This document shows positions 1-10,816 of a stretch of DNA of 64,000 bases, in pieces (positions within the stretch are counted from its first letter, which is position 1; each line of letters begins with the position of its first letter). The notes beneath the pieces were generated by a model. That model saw only the letters and a program-made list of their open reading frames with translations. It made no database searches and was not told the origin of the DNA. Made by a program: the position numbers and the translations under genes. Origin of the DNA: Orychophragmus violaceus. Taxonomy: Eukaryota; Streptophyta; Magnoliopsida; Brassicales; Brassicaceae. The stretch lies in the NCBI GenBank assembly GCA_030180135.1, contig CM058240.1:74023581-74087580 (forward strand), written 5' to 3'.

Positions 1-529
1 ATTCAGAAACTTCTATTTTAAGAAACTTTCTAATTTCAAAATTTCGGAAACTTTAATTTAAAAACGACTTTATAATTTTATAAAATAGATTTTAAATTAA
101 TCTGAAGAAAGACTCAATTAACTGGCCCAATTGTTTTAACTTCTTGGCCCGAGGCCCAAGAATTGGTCCATGTCCAAGACATGACCCAATTGTCCAATTA
201 ATTGACATAACCGGTCTGGTTCATTAAAACTGGTCTAACCAAGTTTTAATTACTACGATGACCACAATTGTCAACCGGTTATTTACTAAACCGGAACTTC
301 TCAATTTATTTGGTCCAACCAAATCAAATTAGAAATTCCTGGTTTAGGCACTAAATCCAATATTTCTTTCGACATTGGATTTCTTATCCCGGTTTAACCA
401 GATTTAATAAAATTATTAAATCTGTTTATTAAACCAGAACGAATCAATTTTAATTAAAATTTTAAACCGAACCATTAACCGAACCGAACCGATTGAACCG
501 TGATCAAACAACCCTAGCTTTCGGATCAA

Positions 530-815
530 GCAATGATCGTCCAGCCGCAAGCCGTGCGCCACGATCCGAGATCGATACGCTTGGCATGCTCGGGACGGTT
601 CATCGGGACGTTCGGGACGGTGCTGGCCGAGTCGTCCACGAGCGAGCCACGATCCGGACGGCATGAAGCCTCACGCGATCGAGCAAGCATGGAGACGATC
701 GGGACGTGAGAGAGGCGGAACGGGACGATCGTGATCGGGACGCGATCCGTCTTACGATCGGGACGAGCCGCGGTCGTGACGCGATCGATCCAACGATCCG
801 ACCCAACCGGCCATA
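530..815. repeat. GC-rich leader segment with scattered CGGGACG repeats
   Basis: Between AT-rich flanks the copia leader switches to GC-rich sequence with many irregular copies of CGGGACG, often joined to CGATCG (for example around 594-625, 700-770). The open frames at 416-664 and 600-833 on the minus strand are arginine-rich translations of this repeat and are not considered genes. The related leader at 34990-36070 lacks it. Confidence 0.6.
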
Positions 816-990
816 CTCTCGGCCAATCAACAAAACCGAGTCATATAGCTCGGTTTGTGATTTCTGTTTGTGTGTTTAGGATTTAATTCAGTTTCTTAAC
901 TGTTTTATCTTATCAGTAATTGATTCAAAAACAATTCTAAACAGATTAAACAACCTAAACATGAATCTAAAACAAGAAACCTAAGAACCT

Positions 991-1003
991 GGCTCTGATA
1001 CCA
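991..1003 (-). other. Primer-binding site, initiator-Met tRNA
   Basis: The minus strand reads TGGTATCAGAGCC one base inside the LTR end. This is the standard plant copia primer-binding site complementary to tRNA-iMet and fixes the element's orientation. Confidence 0.92.
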
Positions 1004-1004
1004 C

Positions 1005-1634
1005 TGTTGGATAGTTCAGTTGATCCTGATTCAATTCTCATATTGATATCAACCTAAACATGCATCAGATCTAGGTGTTCTTATTTAGAAACATAACATG
1101 ATCTCACCTTTTACCTGTTTGTTGCAGCGGAAGGAATAGAACAGGTCAGAGATCAGATAGATGCACCGAGGGATGAATCCTCCAAAGGTTCACACACGCT
1201 TCACAAGGAAATGGCTGCTAGACCACAAGGAACAGAGGCGCAGAGAGAGAGGAGTAGCCGCGGCTGGGTGTAAGGGTTGGGAAGAAAAGACTTGGCTTTT
1301 AGTCATTAAAAGCCTTCTCTTTCCCTTTTGGGCTTTTGGGCCCAATCTGATTAAATCCCATTTAATCAGACCCATTAGTCTTTCTCTCTTAGTACGACAA
1401 ATGCCTAGCACTTTTGTCGTACTTCTGCTAAGCCGTTCCAACACATTTTCCTGTTAGCTTAGGCGTGTGACCCATATGGGATCATATAATAAAGGTAATA
1501 AGTCCAAGACTTATAGATCATGAGCGGACTCTAGCAAGCCATCATGATCCCCAGTATTATATGACTTATGTCTGATCTCGACATACTCTTACTTTCTAGA
1601 GACAGTACCGAGATTACTGGACACAATTCCAACA
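1005..1634 (-). repeat. Copia 5' LTR (630 bp)
   Basis: On the minus strand it starts TGTTGGAATTG and ends ATCCAACA, so the LTR has the usual TG...CA ends in a short TGTTGG/CCAACA inverted repeat. A primer-binding site follows directly on the internal side. It is diverged from the LTRs at 34086 and 40359, so it is a separate lineage of the same family. Confidence 0.88.
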
Positions 1635-1644
1635 GGAGCTAGAA

Positions 1645-2475
1645 GTGGCTAACTGCATGAAAGTGGTGGAAAAGAAGCTGATTCAGATTACAGAGAAGAT
1701 ATCAGACCCAGGAGCCTTTGTGCTCGACTGTTCCATCTCTAAGGACAGATTCAAGCGTTCTCTGTGTAACTTAGGATCTTGTGTGAATCTCATGCCATAC
1801 TCTATGGCTGTGAGATTGGGAATGATGGAATTCCAGCCTACTAGGACCTCTCTTATCCTAGCTAATCGTTCAAAGCGATATCTGGAAGGAGTTCTTGAGG
1901 ATATTCCTGTCAGAGTTGGAAACTACTTGATTCCAATAGACTTTGTAGTGCTGAAGTATTAGATTGAACCTGATGATCCTCTACTACTTGGTAGATCTTT
2001 CTTAGCTACTGCTGGAGCTATGATAAATGTGCGACATGGACTGATAGATCTCCACCTGGGAGATGAGCCATTGAGGTTCAAGATGGATAAGCTGCAGAAA
2101 TCCACCATTGATGGACAAAGCTTCAGTGTTGAGGTGGAACCAGAGGTTCCTAATGGAAAGGAGAAGATGGCAGTTCACACTGAACTTGCTCTAACATCTT
2201 CAAAGGCTGCACCTTCTCTTAAGCAAAAAGCTCCGAACATCACACCTAATCCACAGTTCACCAAGTTAAGGTATGAGCTCTCTGACCTTAAGCATGCTAA
2301 CTCTGATGCTGATTTTGCAGGGAATAGAGCCAGGAAACGTAATGTTCCACCTGACCTTGCTGTTGTTCCTAAGTTCCTCGGTCAGTCTCATGCAAGCAAT
2401 GCATATACGCCACCATGGATGAGGAGAATTTCGGAAAGGCATGCTCTGCCTTTGACGAAACCACCTGACATCTGA
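1645..2475 (+). pseudogene. Athila-like aspartic protease (retropepsin) remnant
   Basis: Translation from 1645 gives a retropepsin-like domain closely matching those at 55346-55777 (minus) and 63700-64000 (plus) in this window. The active-site stretch reads CNLGSCVNLMPYS, while the other two copies read [13 protein letters not shown] and CDLGASANLMPYY; the catalytic Asp is therefore Asn here. The downstream LLLGRSFLATAGA strand is present. One stop (TAG at about 1960) interrupts the domain, and the frame then stays open to 2475 through a linker with no domain I recognise. In Athila this protease processes Gag-Pol; this copy is dead by both the stop and the active-site change. Confidence 0.85.
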
Positions 2476-2479
2476 CCAT

Positions 2480-3400
2480 GTGCCACAGTCAAGCTAACGA
2501 CTTAAAACAAGCGCTGAGTGGGAGGCAACCCACTGTTTGGTTTGTACATATTCTTTTTGGTGTTTTTCCTAGGATTTTACGTTTTGTTTTTGTTTTTGGT
2601 GTGTTTTCTCTGCAGAATTCGAGTCTGAAGATCTGCGTCGATCGTTGCACTTGTTGTGACGATCGATGCAAGGAGGTTTGACGAAGGGGTAAATCGCCTT
2701 GTGACGGTCGTTGCGGTCCTGTGCAGCGATCGTCACACCTGGTTAAAATCGAAATCAAAGGTACGTGAGCTAAACCAAAAATCAGACTGGTTTTACCAAT
2801 CTCGATTTGCATCGATCGCCACATTATATGCAACAATCGTTGCACTCACGCGTGAGGTAAGTACCCGAGAACCCTTTCTTTTTCTTTTCTTCTCCATTTC
2901 GCGATTTCCTCCCTAAGAACCCTAAATCGCCTCTTGCTCAATCTCCCTCATTTCTCACTCGTTTTTAGCGATTCAAGTGCCTAATCCACTCGATTTTCTC
3001 CCCTCTATCCATTTCTATCATCCATTTCAACCGGTTTTGAGGTATGTGTCCCGATTCTCTCCATTTTCATTTCGGCCGAAGGTAGAAAAATCCAAACTTT
3101 ATCATGATTTGTTGCTCCTAGGATGCAATTGATGCTTTGTTAGGCTTATTAGTGACGATTTGGTATTACCTTAGTGCATGCATTTACAGATTTAGAAAGG
3201 TTTTGGAGAATTTTTCGATTCAATGACAAGCTTTTCGGATATCTGATTTAGGACAGATTGTATGGCGAATTTGGGTACACTAGATGCTTGTTTGACTGCT
3301 ACTGATGGTTGATTGAGATGATATGCGCTTATGTTCTTGAGTTTGATGATCTTAGAGCCTTGGCTTATATTCAAGTTGTTTCTTGTGTCTTTGATTTCAG
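2480..3400 (+). other. Untranslated linker between deleted pol and env-like ORF, with palindromes
   Basis: It starts with the family's post-integrase sequence and has no convincing ORF. From 2633 to 2850 there are repeated CGATCG-centred palindromes (GCGTCGATCGTTGC, GACGATCGATGC, GCAGCGATCGTC, GCATCGATCGCC). The rest is a T-rich leader up to the ATG at 3401. Confidence 0.6.
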
Positions 3401-4902
3401 ATGGCACCGAGGAAGAGACGGAATGTGCCTACTGATACTGAACCACCTGCCGACTGGTTCGTACGCACATCTCCTATGCCTGCCCCTTACACTGGCGAGA
3501 TTGGCACAGTGCGTTTCCCTTGCCTAAGGCAGAGCAGGACAAGATTCCTGTGACTAGAGTATGGACGGAGGATGCTCAGACAGTGACTAAGAGTGCTGCG
3601 TGTTTAGAGAGGCCAGTTTCTGAGACTTGGGACGATTATGACACGCTGTTCTACAACGCGTGGCATGACATGACTCTCAATCCTACGCGATTTGCAGACT
3701 ACCAGACCTGTCGGATGCTTGGGATTGCTAATGAGGTGCTAGAGGTTACGAGACAGATAAGGCTAGGGACTATGCCGATGAGGAGCTATGATCTCTATCC
3801 TGACTTGGTGCGACAACTGTTATCCACTTGTAGTGTTTACTACACTGATCCTGTTCTCAGGAATGCTTGAGAGGGCACATTCACATTCATGTGCGACGGA
3901 TCCAGGTATCGGATTAGCATTTGTGATCTCTGTAGGATTTATGGCTTCGATGATCAGGCCACTCATTGCTCTCTGGTTAAGGAGTGGGACACCGAGAGTT
4001 GTCAGTTTTTTTAGGACCACATTGGCTGTGAGGTGTATAACTCACGTACTACGAAGCAGATACAGTTGCGCCATCCAGTCCTGCGATATGTTGGACGCAT
4101 TTTGGGTTATACTCTCCTCTGCAAGGCTGAGGTGAACAAGCAAAGGAAGCTGGAGTTGCAGTTGCTATACACTGGAGTGAGTCACTTGTTCGAGGAGACA
4201 CCATTGCAAGACCCAGCTCCTCAGCTGAGTTTGGGAGCAGTTTTTGTAGACCATTTGTGCGAGCTGAAGACTAAGCCATTTTCTGGGAAGAAGAGTGAGT
4301 CCGTAGGGAGTTTACTTACTCCCATTTTCCAGCATTTCAGGATCCCTACTGCTGGGAGAGAGTGCATCACCAAGAGGCAGTGGATGGATTATGGTCATTT
4401 GAAGAACACTACTTGGATGAAGGAAGAGAAGATTTGGGTTTATCATAACGCAGATTCAGATGAGTGGTGTGTGAAGCTTCCTGCTGCTGAGCTTACTAGA
4501 GTTGATTCCTTGGAGGCCTTGCGCTTTGAGCCTCCTCGGAACTTGAGACGCGGCGTTCCTACGATGGTTAACCCTCTGGGTGCTTCTTCTTCTTCTGCAC
4601 CGGGACCATCTGCTCAGAGTTTTGCTTCTACTCCTGCACCCGAGACTGCTGCTGCTGAGTTTGACATTGGTCCTTATCCAGCTCCATCGGTACCAGTGAG
4701 TGAGATGACTGAGGGCGAGTGGAGAGAGCGTCAGGATGGTAAACTACAGAGCATTTGGGATTTCATGTGTGGCTGCACTTGCAGGAGACAGCCACAGGTT
4801 CATCAGCCCATTCCTGTTCGTCGTCGTCGACAGCGTTCTCCAACTCCCGTTACTTCGGGCAGTACTGATCCCTTGGATGGGAATGATGATGTGAGCGAGT
4901 GA
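3401..4902 (+). pseudogene. ATHILA ORF-1 / env-like protein pseudogene
   Basis: The frame opens with an ATG followed by a basic APRKRR stretch at 3401, shifts frame near 3520-3530, and then runs in one frame to the TGA ending at 4902 with two internal stops (TGA at 3868-3870, TAG near 4012). Lying between pol and the 3' LTR, it occupies the place of the Athila env-like/ORF-1 protein (Pfam ATHILA family, assigned from memory of position and composition). The C-terminal part has a Ser/Ala/Pro-rich linker and an Arg-rich segment near codon positions 4808-4845. The function of the family is not established. Three lesions make this copy non-functional. Confidence 0.8.
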
Positions 4903-5099
4903 GATCAGAGTCCCATTTTCAGATTATCGGTTCTGTTTTTCTTTTTCACTTTTCTTTTGATTTTTCTTGTTGCTACTTATGTTTGGGATGATGTGCTTGC
5001 TTTTAGACCATTTGTTGCTTTGATTTTGCTTGTTTGCGATGTTTTCAGCTTTCAGGTTTGAGTTTTGAGATTTTTCTCACGGACTAACTGCTGACTGCT

Positions 5100-5280
5100 A
5101 ACTGATCTGACGAAATCGCAATGCAACGATCGACACGGTCCTGTGTGTCGATCGATTCAACACGAAAATCGTATTGCAGCGATCGTTGCGGACCTTTGCA
5201 ACGATCGACTCATAATCGCAATCGCCCTGCAACGATCGTCGCATTTATGCGTAACGATCGATGCAGGTGCAAGAGAGCTA
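5100..5280. repeat. Second cluster of CGATCG palindromes after the env-like ORF
   Basis: About six copies of a CGATCG core with variable flanks (CAACGATCGACAC, GTCGATCGATTC, CAGCGATCGTTGC, CAACGATCGTCG, AACGATCGATGC) lie within 180 bp. Together with 2633-2850 they bracket the env-like ORF. Confidence 0.75.
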
Positions 5281-6285
5281 AAAATCCGACAGAACCTAAC
5301 ACACCCCTTAAACATTTTCTTTCTTTCACCAATCCTAGGCTTGACACTACTGGGGACAGTGTGTTTCAAGTGGGGGAGGTAGCTACTGACACACGCTTTT
5401 GTTTTCTTAGAGTCAGTCCAAAAATTTGTTTTATCGAGTCAAAACAGTTTAAGTAGGAAACAATGAATTTTTTAGAAGCCAACAACACTTGCATGAACTT
5501 AAGTAACCATTGGGATGATCTTGCAAGATCAATCTATGACTATTAGAAAACCCAATGCATATCAGCCTATTGAGGACACCCATATCAATTCAGGTATTCA
5601 GAGAATCCTTTACTGACTCCACCTCTAATTTTGACTTAATTTTCTCACCTAAGGGCTTGGTATACCTTGAGTCGGATTCCTCTGTTAGTTCTGACACAGC
5701 TTGTAAACCTGTCCAAGTAAGGTTCCCTTCTCCCCTTCCTTAAAGTAAAAAAATTAAAATAAAGAGAATAATAAACTGAGGATGAGCTAGTAGCTCCGAA
5801 GTGGTCGCAGGAGTGGTACAGACCCCTATTACCTCATGTGCATCCATGGAATGTGTCCAAAGTACACCTCATAACGGGAAGAGCACTGATAAAAAAAAAA
5901 ATGATACCCAATGGGGAGAAATCAGCTGCTAAGGAAGGGAAAAGAGAAGAAGGAATCAGAAAAATATAGTATGGTGGTCTAGATCTAACAGAGTAAGAAT
6001 CAATGTGCCCTTTGATCGATAATCCTTAGGTGAGACCGCACTTAATAGCTAATAGAAGTCAGTAGGGTGAATTTGAATGCTTTGGATTGATTGTGGAGTT
6101 TACTCAGGACAGTTGCTAAGTGTGGAGGAAATATATGTTGGTCTTGATGTCTTGCAAGTGAATCTTTCAGTGGCTTACTAAGGGGAATCTGAGTGTTGTT
6201 GCTTCTAAGATAAAAAGAGTTTCTGAAAGTTTTCAAACCTCTTCACTATATTCTAGTTCTCTGTTTTGCTTGAGGGCAAGCAAAG
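5281..6285 (+). other. 3' untranslated region of the Athila-like element
   Basis: No gene. It contains an internal polypurine run (AAGTGGGGGAGG near 5369-5380) that is kept, slightly changed, in the minus-strand element near 33680-33700, and ends in the 3' polypurine tract. Confidence 0.6.
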
Positions 6286-6302
6286 GCTAAGTGTGGGGGA
6301 GT
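6286..6302 (+). other. Polypurine tract
   Basis: AAGTGTGGGGGAGT abuts the LTR start. The matching tract lies at 32787-32800 on the minus strand, directly beside the other element's 3' LTR. Confidence 0.85.
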
Positions 6303-7469
6303 TGATATACCATGGATTTTAGGGTTTTTAACCATGGTATATGTCTTATTTATCGAGTCTTTTATTATGTTTTGGAGTCTTTTAGGTATGTTTACAGGTC
6401 TAGGTACGTTTGGAGCGGATTTGGAGATTATGGCGCATTCTGGAGCATTTTGGAGCATTAACCCGAGAGATAGAGTTCACTGTCCAAAACAGAGATCTGC
6501 ATCGATCGACACACTTGTGGCATCGATCGATTCACATGCGTATAAGGCTTTTCTCGGCGGTTAATGAAAAGTTTGGAATTTGCAACAAAGCCCAGAAGTT
6601 TCTCATAATTACAAAGAAGCCCCAACCGAGTTTAGATCATTATATTAGGGTTTTTAAGCCATTGTTTAGGCTACGCATTAATTTACATTGAGAGAGTTAG
6701 GGGCTGATCTTGTACTCGACAGAGAAGAGATTTCAAACCCCAGTTCTTTATTCTATTATATGCTATTTGGTTTTCTATTCATGATGTCTTCTGTTTCGAT
6801 GATCATGTCTGAGTAGTTTACCTGTTAGGTTTAGGGATTCTCACAGGGGATTTCATGGAATTATAGGTTGATCAATCTGTAGGGATTCACATCTGCTAGT
6901 TCTTCATCTAGGGTTGTTCTTAATGCTAAATCTGATTTAGCTACCCAGATTTATGATGATAGGTTGATTTCTGCAATGACAGTTGATTAATTAACTAGAA
7001 AGAACCTAGATGAGCAATTTGACTATTCGCAAAGAAATTTGGCTTAAGAGAATTGTGAACGAAAGAACTTGAGATTAATCCTTGTTTAGAACTCTAGGAT
7101 TCGCAACGAAAGTTGGCTTGCTAGGTTGTTAGACATAGATAATATTCGCAACGAAAGTTGGTCTGTTATAATTCTGTGATTCTAGTTCTAGAACAGTTCT
7201 TAATTAGATCATGATTGATTGATCAGCCTGTGTTCTTGATTTTCTGAGAACTCCCTTGACCTGACGTTTTGCTTGATTGCTTACAAACCGATCTATTTAC
7301 TTTTCTGCTGTTTGATTTACTACTTTCTCTATTGCTACCTAGATTAACCTGACATTCTATAATCTATCGTAAGAATCTAGAGTCTCGGTGGATTCGATAC
7401 CCTATATACTACTGGTTCACGTTTGTGCACTTGCAGTGTAGATCTATGGATTAAAACCTGATCGTATCA
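6303..7469 (+). repeat. Athila-like 3' LTR (1167 bp)
   Basis: It begins TGATATACCATGG and ends TATCA. It is related to the LTRs at 31612-32786, 58150-59326 and 60510-61679, which share the AGGGATTC and ATTCGCAA blocks. An 11-bp inverted repeat (6305-6315 with 6332-6342) lies at its start, and two CGATCG palindromes at about 6499-6530. Confidence 0.88.
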
Positions 7470-9483
7470 ATTTCCCAATGTGAGTCGGCTTATTTGCATA
7501 GTAGTTATTTAATCATGTATACCGATAACCTTAAGATGTATTTTAGGATTGCATGCCCGTTAGTTAAGTTTATTGATTGGTTAATGATGATTATCGGTTA
7601 ATACTGAATTGGATAGGTTTAATTAAATGCATGCTAGACCGTTAGTCGTTGATTGCTGTTAGATAGTTAGTTGGTATTTGATTGTTGCATTCATATAGAC
7701 GATTGCATGTTAGGTCATATATACACACATATATATATATATATAATCTATATAGGAGAATTAAGACGAAATTAAAATATGGATTAAAACACTTAACCAA
7801 CGTATAGAATATGATAACGGGTGGGTTAGGTTTAATAGACGGGTTTAAGGGTTAAATGAATTAAAGTTAGTTAATAATGAGATGTCGGGAAGTTAGTAAG
7901 ATTACTAACTCTAAACCGACAGATCATCGGAGTTATTTAAAAGATATATAGGAAAGAGAATTAAATTGAGATTGGTGAATGTTGAGCTGTCTACGGGTTA
8001 GCAATCCGCCAATCCAAGATAGCAGACTAAATGAGATTAAAAGACATTAATGAACTTAAAGGCTTGCTTAATCGTTTATGTGCGTGTTGTTGCTTTGTAG
8101 TTGTGTGTGATTGTGTGCAGGTATGTGTTTAGACTACTCCATTGTTGAGCCGGGTATTTCGTTTGTGTGTTACTTACGCCGGTCATGGGACCGGGTAAAT
8201 TTGTAGTTACTCGATTTAGTATAGCACCGAGTGGGGTTGGTGGTGGTGATGGTGTTGGATTAGAACTTGCTGGATGGATCGGTGCTGCTTTTATCTTTCT
8301 GTTGACCTTGTCGGTCTTGTGTTCTGTGTTAGAGTCCCAGTGAGTCTACGTGTTTACTTTATTGCACTAGGACTCTAGGGTGCGTTAGATCCCGCAAGTC
8401 TAGGTTTGAAAGCGTTCTGGTACTTTCGATCCGATTGGATCCTCGGGTGGTGACCTGACCGTTTCACGTGGTGATTCTGGTTATGGTGTGAACCTAGTGA
8501 GTGACGCCGGTAGGTGTGTGGTCCGGAGAATAAGGGGTCATGTCCTAGGGCCGGACTGTATGGAAACTTAGGTTATTGTGGGGTAGCCTGAGTCGTCGTG
8601 TATTGATGGACTGAGAACAGTGTCCTAGGTCGTAGGACTTCGTGTTTATGTCTAGGAGTCGTGGGTAGTTTTAGTTACTATGTCGGTAGCTAAGTGTTCC
8701 CATGGAAGTTACCGAGTTTGCATAGTGGGCCCAGTGGTGTTAAGTTCGTTGTGCGCGATAGATAGATCGAATTTAATCGAGGGCATGTGCCGCAGTGCCT
8801 TCGATTCCGTAATCCTTCCTTTCATTTTCAAGTGCTTGTGTGTTGTGGGTCTATCACATCGTGGTGGCACGTGATAGACCATTTCTTCATTATGATTGTT
8901 ATTTTGGGTTTTGGGGCGGGATTATTAGCAGTAGGATAGACTAGAAGCCGGTAGTGGGGAGCCGACTCGCTGGGTGATCTTAGATCGCTCATTAGACTCT
9001 TTTATGTTTTAAGGTTTAGCAGCGACAGACGCGGGAGGTCCTCGGTGTAGATTCGATATTTGCTTGCAGACTGGAGGTTTTGATTCAATGTTTTGGGTTA
9101 TTATATTCCGGTTCGGCTTGTTGGCGCCTATTTATTCTTGTTTTATTGCGATTAGAATTTAATAGGCAAATTGTTTTGTATAAACGTTATGTAAACTTTT
9201 ATTTACTTAGAAATGAATTCGCTTCCATGGTATATTGGTTTAGTCCAAACCGACACAACTCGCGGAAGCAATACAGGTTGAAAAGCTTTGTATTTTTGAA
9301 GCGAGGTAAACGGGGTCAAGGACGGTTTGGTGCGAGCCCGTGCCTCAAACCGAACTGTCTCTGGCTTCGTATTGTGACGAACTTTTCCTGTTTAACTTGC
9401 TCAGGTTCGACTTGGTCATGTTCTTGTTTGATTGTTGACCGGTCAGCTCGACGGTCAGCGGATGACGGGAAAGGGGCGTTACA
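7470..9483 (+). repeat. TGTAATA-family LTR, right-hand 2.0 kb (copy D)
   Basis: It aligns with the right parts of the 3.6-kb LTRs at 44726-48388, 25313-28868 and 50465-54071: the TGTGAGTCGGC block, the GTTAGATCCCGCAAGTCTAG block, and the 3' end GGTCAGCGGATGACGGGAA...GGGCGTTACA at 9483. It starts exactly where the Athila-like LTR ends, so the Athila-like element probably inserted into this LTR and the missing left part lies beyond the window. The right end sits inside a PPR reading frame. ORFs within it (8680-8874, 9080-9514) show no similarity to known proteins. Confidence 0.82.
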
Positions 9484-10522
9484 CACTCGACCTATTAAAC
9501 AAAATGGAGAATAAAGGAATTAGACCGGATGCTTATACATACAGCTCCCTAATAAGTTGCCTTTGCAATTATGGAAGATGGAGTGATACCTCTCAACTAC
9601 TAAGTGATATGATTGAGACGAAAATCAACCCAATAGACCTACTTTCAGTGCATTGATAGATGCATTTGCAAAAGAGGAGAAAATTTTGGAGGCTGAAAAA
9701 TTGTACGAGGAGATGATCAGAAGCTCGATAGATGGGTTTTTTTATGCAAGGTCGTTTAAACGAGGCCAAGCAGATGTTTCCTTTGATGGTTAGCAAGGGT
9801 TGTCTCCCAAACGTAGTGACATATACAACTCTCGTAAATGGATTTTGCAAGTGTAAGAAGGTAGAAGATGGTATGGAACTCTTTCATGATATGTCTCAAA
9901 AAGGATTGGTTGGAGACACAATCACTTACAACACTCTTATCCAAGGTTTTTTTTTCAAGTTGGAGATTGCGATAATGCCCAAGAAGTTTTCAAATAAATT
10001 GTTTCTGTTCATGTTCCTCCTAGTATTATGACCTACAAGATTTTGATGAATGGACTTTGTGATAACGGGAAGCTAGAAAAAGCATTGGTGATATTCGAGA
10101 ATATGGAAAAGAGTGGAACGGATCTTGATATTATTACATATAATATCATCATTCACGGGATCTGTAAGGCTGGGGAGATCGAAGACACACATGATTTGTT
10201 TTGTAGCCTCAACTTCAAAGAGGTGAAGCCTAATGTTGTAACCTATAATACAATGATATCAGGCTTGTGCATGAAAAGTTTAAAGCATGAAACAGATGCC
10301 TTGTCCAGAAAAATGAAACAAGACAAGCCTCTCCCAGATAGTTGTACGTATAATACACTAATCAGAGCACATCTTAGAGATGGTAACAAAGCTGCATCAG
10401 CAGAACTCAACAATGAAATGAGGAGCTGTGGGTTTGTTGGGGATGCTTCAACCTTTGGTTTGGTCACTAATATGTTACATGATGGGAGATTGGAGAAAAG
10501 CTTTCTCGATATGCTTTCGTAA
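9484..10522 (+). pseudogene. PPR protein pseudogene, Rf-like (RFL) subfamily, 3' half
   Basis: The translation gives tandem 35-residue P-class PPR motifs with YNTLI / [12 protein letters not shown] / [11 protein letters not shown] cores and the conserved RFL C-terminus ([12 protein letters not shown] ... [10 protein letters not shown]), ending at TAA 10520-10522. RFL PPR proteins bind mitochondrial transcripts and include fertility-restorer and RNA-processing factors. The N-terminal half and targeting peptide are absent because the LTR ending at 9483 lies in the frame. Frameshifts occur near 9635, 9735 and 9950 (the last at a T run), and a stop lies at 9995-9997. Codons 10028-10522 are open. 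No plausible start remains; this is a pseudogene cut by a transposon. Confidence 0.88.
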
Positions 10523-10816
10523 AACTCTTTATCCTCGAGTGAATAGTTGAGCAACCATGTTTCTGTTGAAAGCATGCATCTGTGAGGCAAAATCAATATG
10601 TTATGTTAACTTTATGTTGCTTACTTGTCAACGCCAATTCTGCACATGTTTTTCAGATGTAGTTTGCAACCATCTTCGATTGGAAACAGTTGTTGTTGTG
10701 TGGTACTGCATTGATTATATGAAATCAGTAAATGAGACACTGCCATATATAAACATATAGTTAAAAATTACACATATGAAGAATATATAAATATATCAAT
10801 ATATGCGCATGGAATT
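10523..10816. other. Intergenic, tail-to-tail between two pseudogenes
   Basis: AT-rich sequence shared as the 3' flank of the PPR pseudogene (plus) and the LPP pseudogene (minus). I see no further gene; a run of ATATAT near 10780-10805 is simple sequence. Confidence 0.6.

Larger units (their letters stand above)
1..1634 (-). mobile_element. Copia LTR retrotransposon, 5' part (minus strand; rest lies left of the window)
   Basis: Read on the minus strand this is a 5' LTR (1634 down to 1005), a primer-binding site and about 1 kb of untranslated leader. The same family occurs complete at 34086-41036: both LTRs share the block around the CTAGAGTCCGCTCATGATC core, and both leaders share the GGCCCAAGAATTGG and ACCGGT-rich stretches. 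The gag start is not reached. The element is inserted in the protease region of the Athila-like element that begins at 1635; the bases next to the LTR are GGAGC, the right half of a TSD whose other copy is outside the window. No coding sequence is visible here. Confidence 0.9.
1635..7469 (+). mobile_element. Athila-like Ty3 retrotransposon, 3' part, pol-deleted
   Basis: The order is retropepsin remnant (1645-2475), a short linker with the GTGGGAGGCAACCCACT sequence that follows integrase in this family, an ATHILA ORF-1/env-like pseudogene (3401-4902), a polypurine tract and a 3' LTR (6303-7469). Reverse transcriptase, RNase H and integrase are missing: the protease frame ends at 2475 and the post-integrase linker starts at once. 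The left end is cut by the copia insertion at 1634, so gag and the 5' LTR would lie left of the window. Confidence 0.88.

Noticed and set aside
1161..1457. 98-codon ORF
   Set aside because: Lies entirely within the copia LTR, and both strands are open over the same stretch.
9080..9514. 144-codon ORF upstream of the PPR remnant
   Set aside because: Lies in the LTR; matching positions in other copies are not open. Only the last codons read into the PPR frame.
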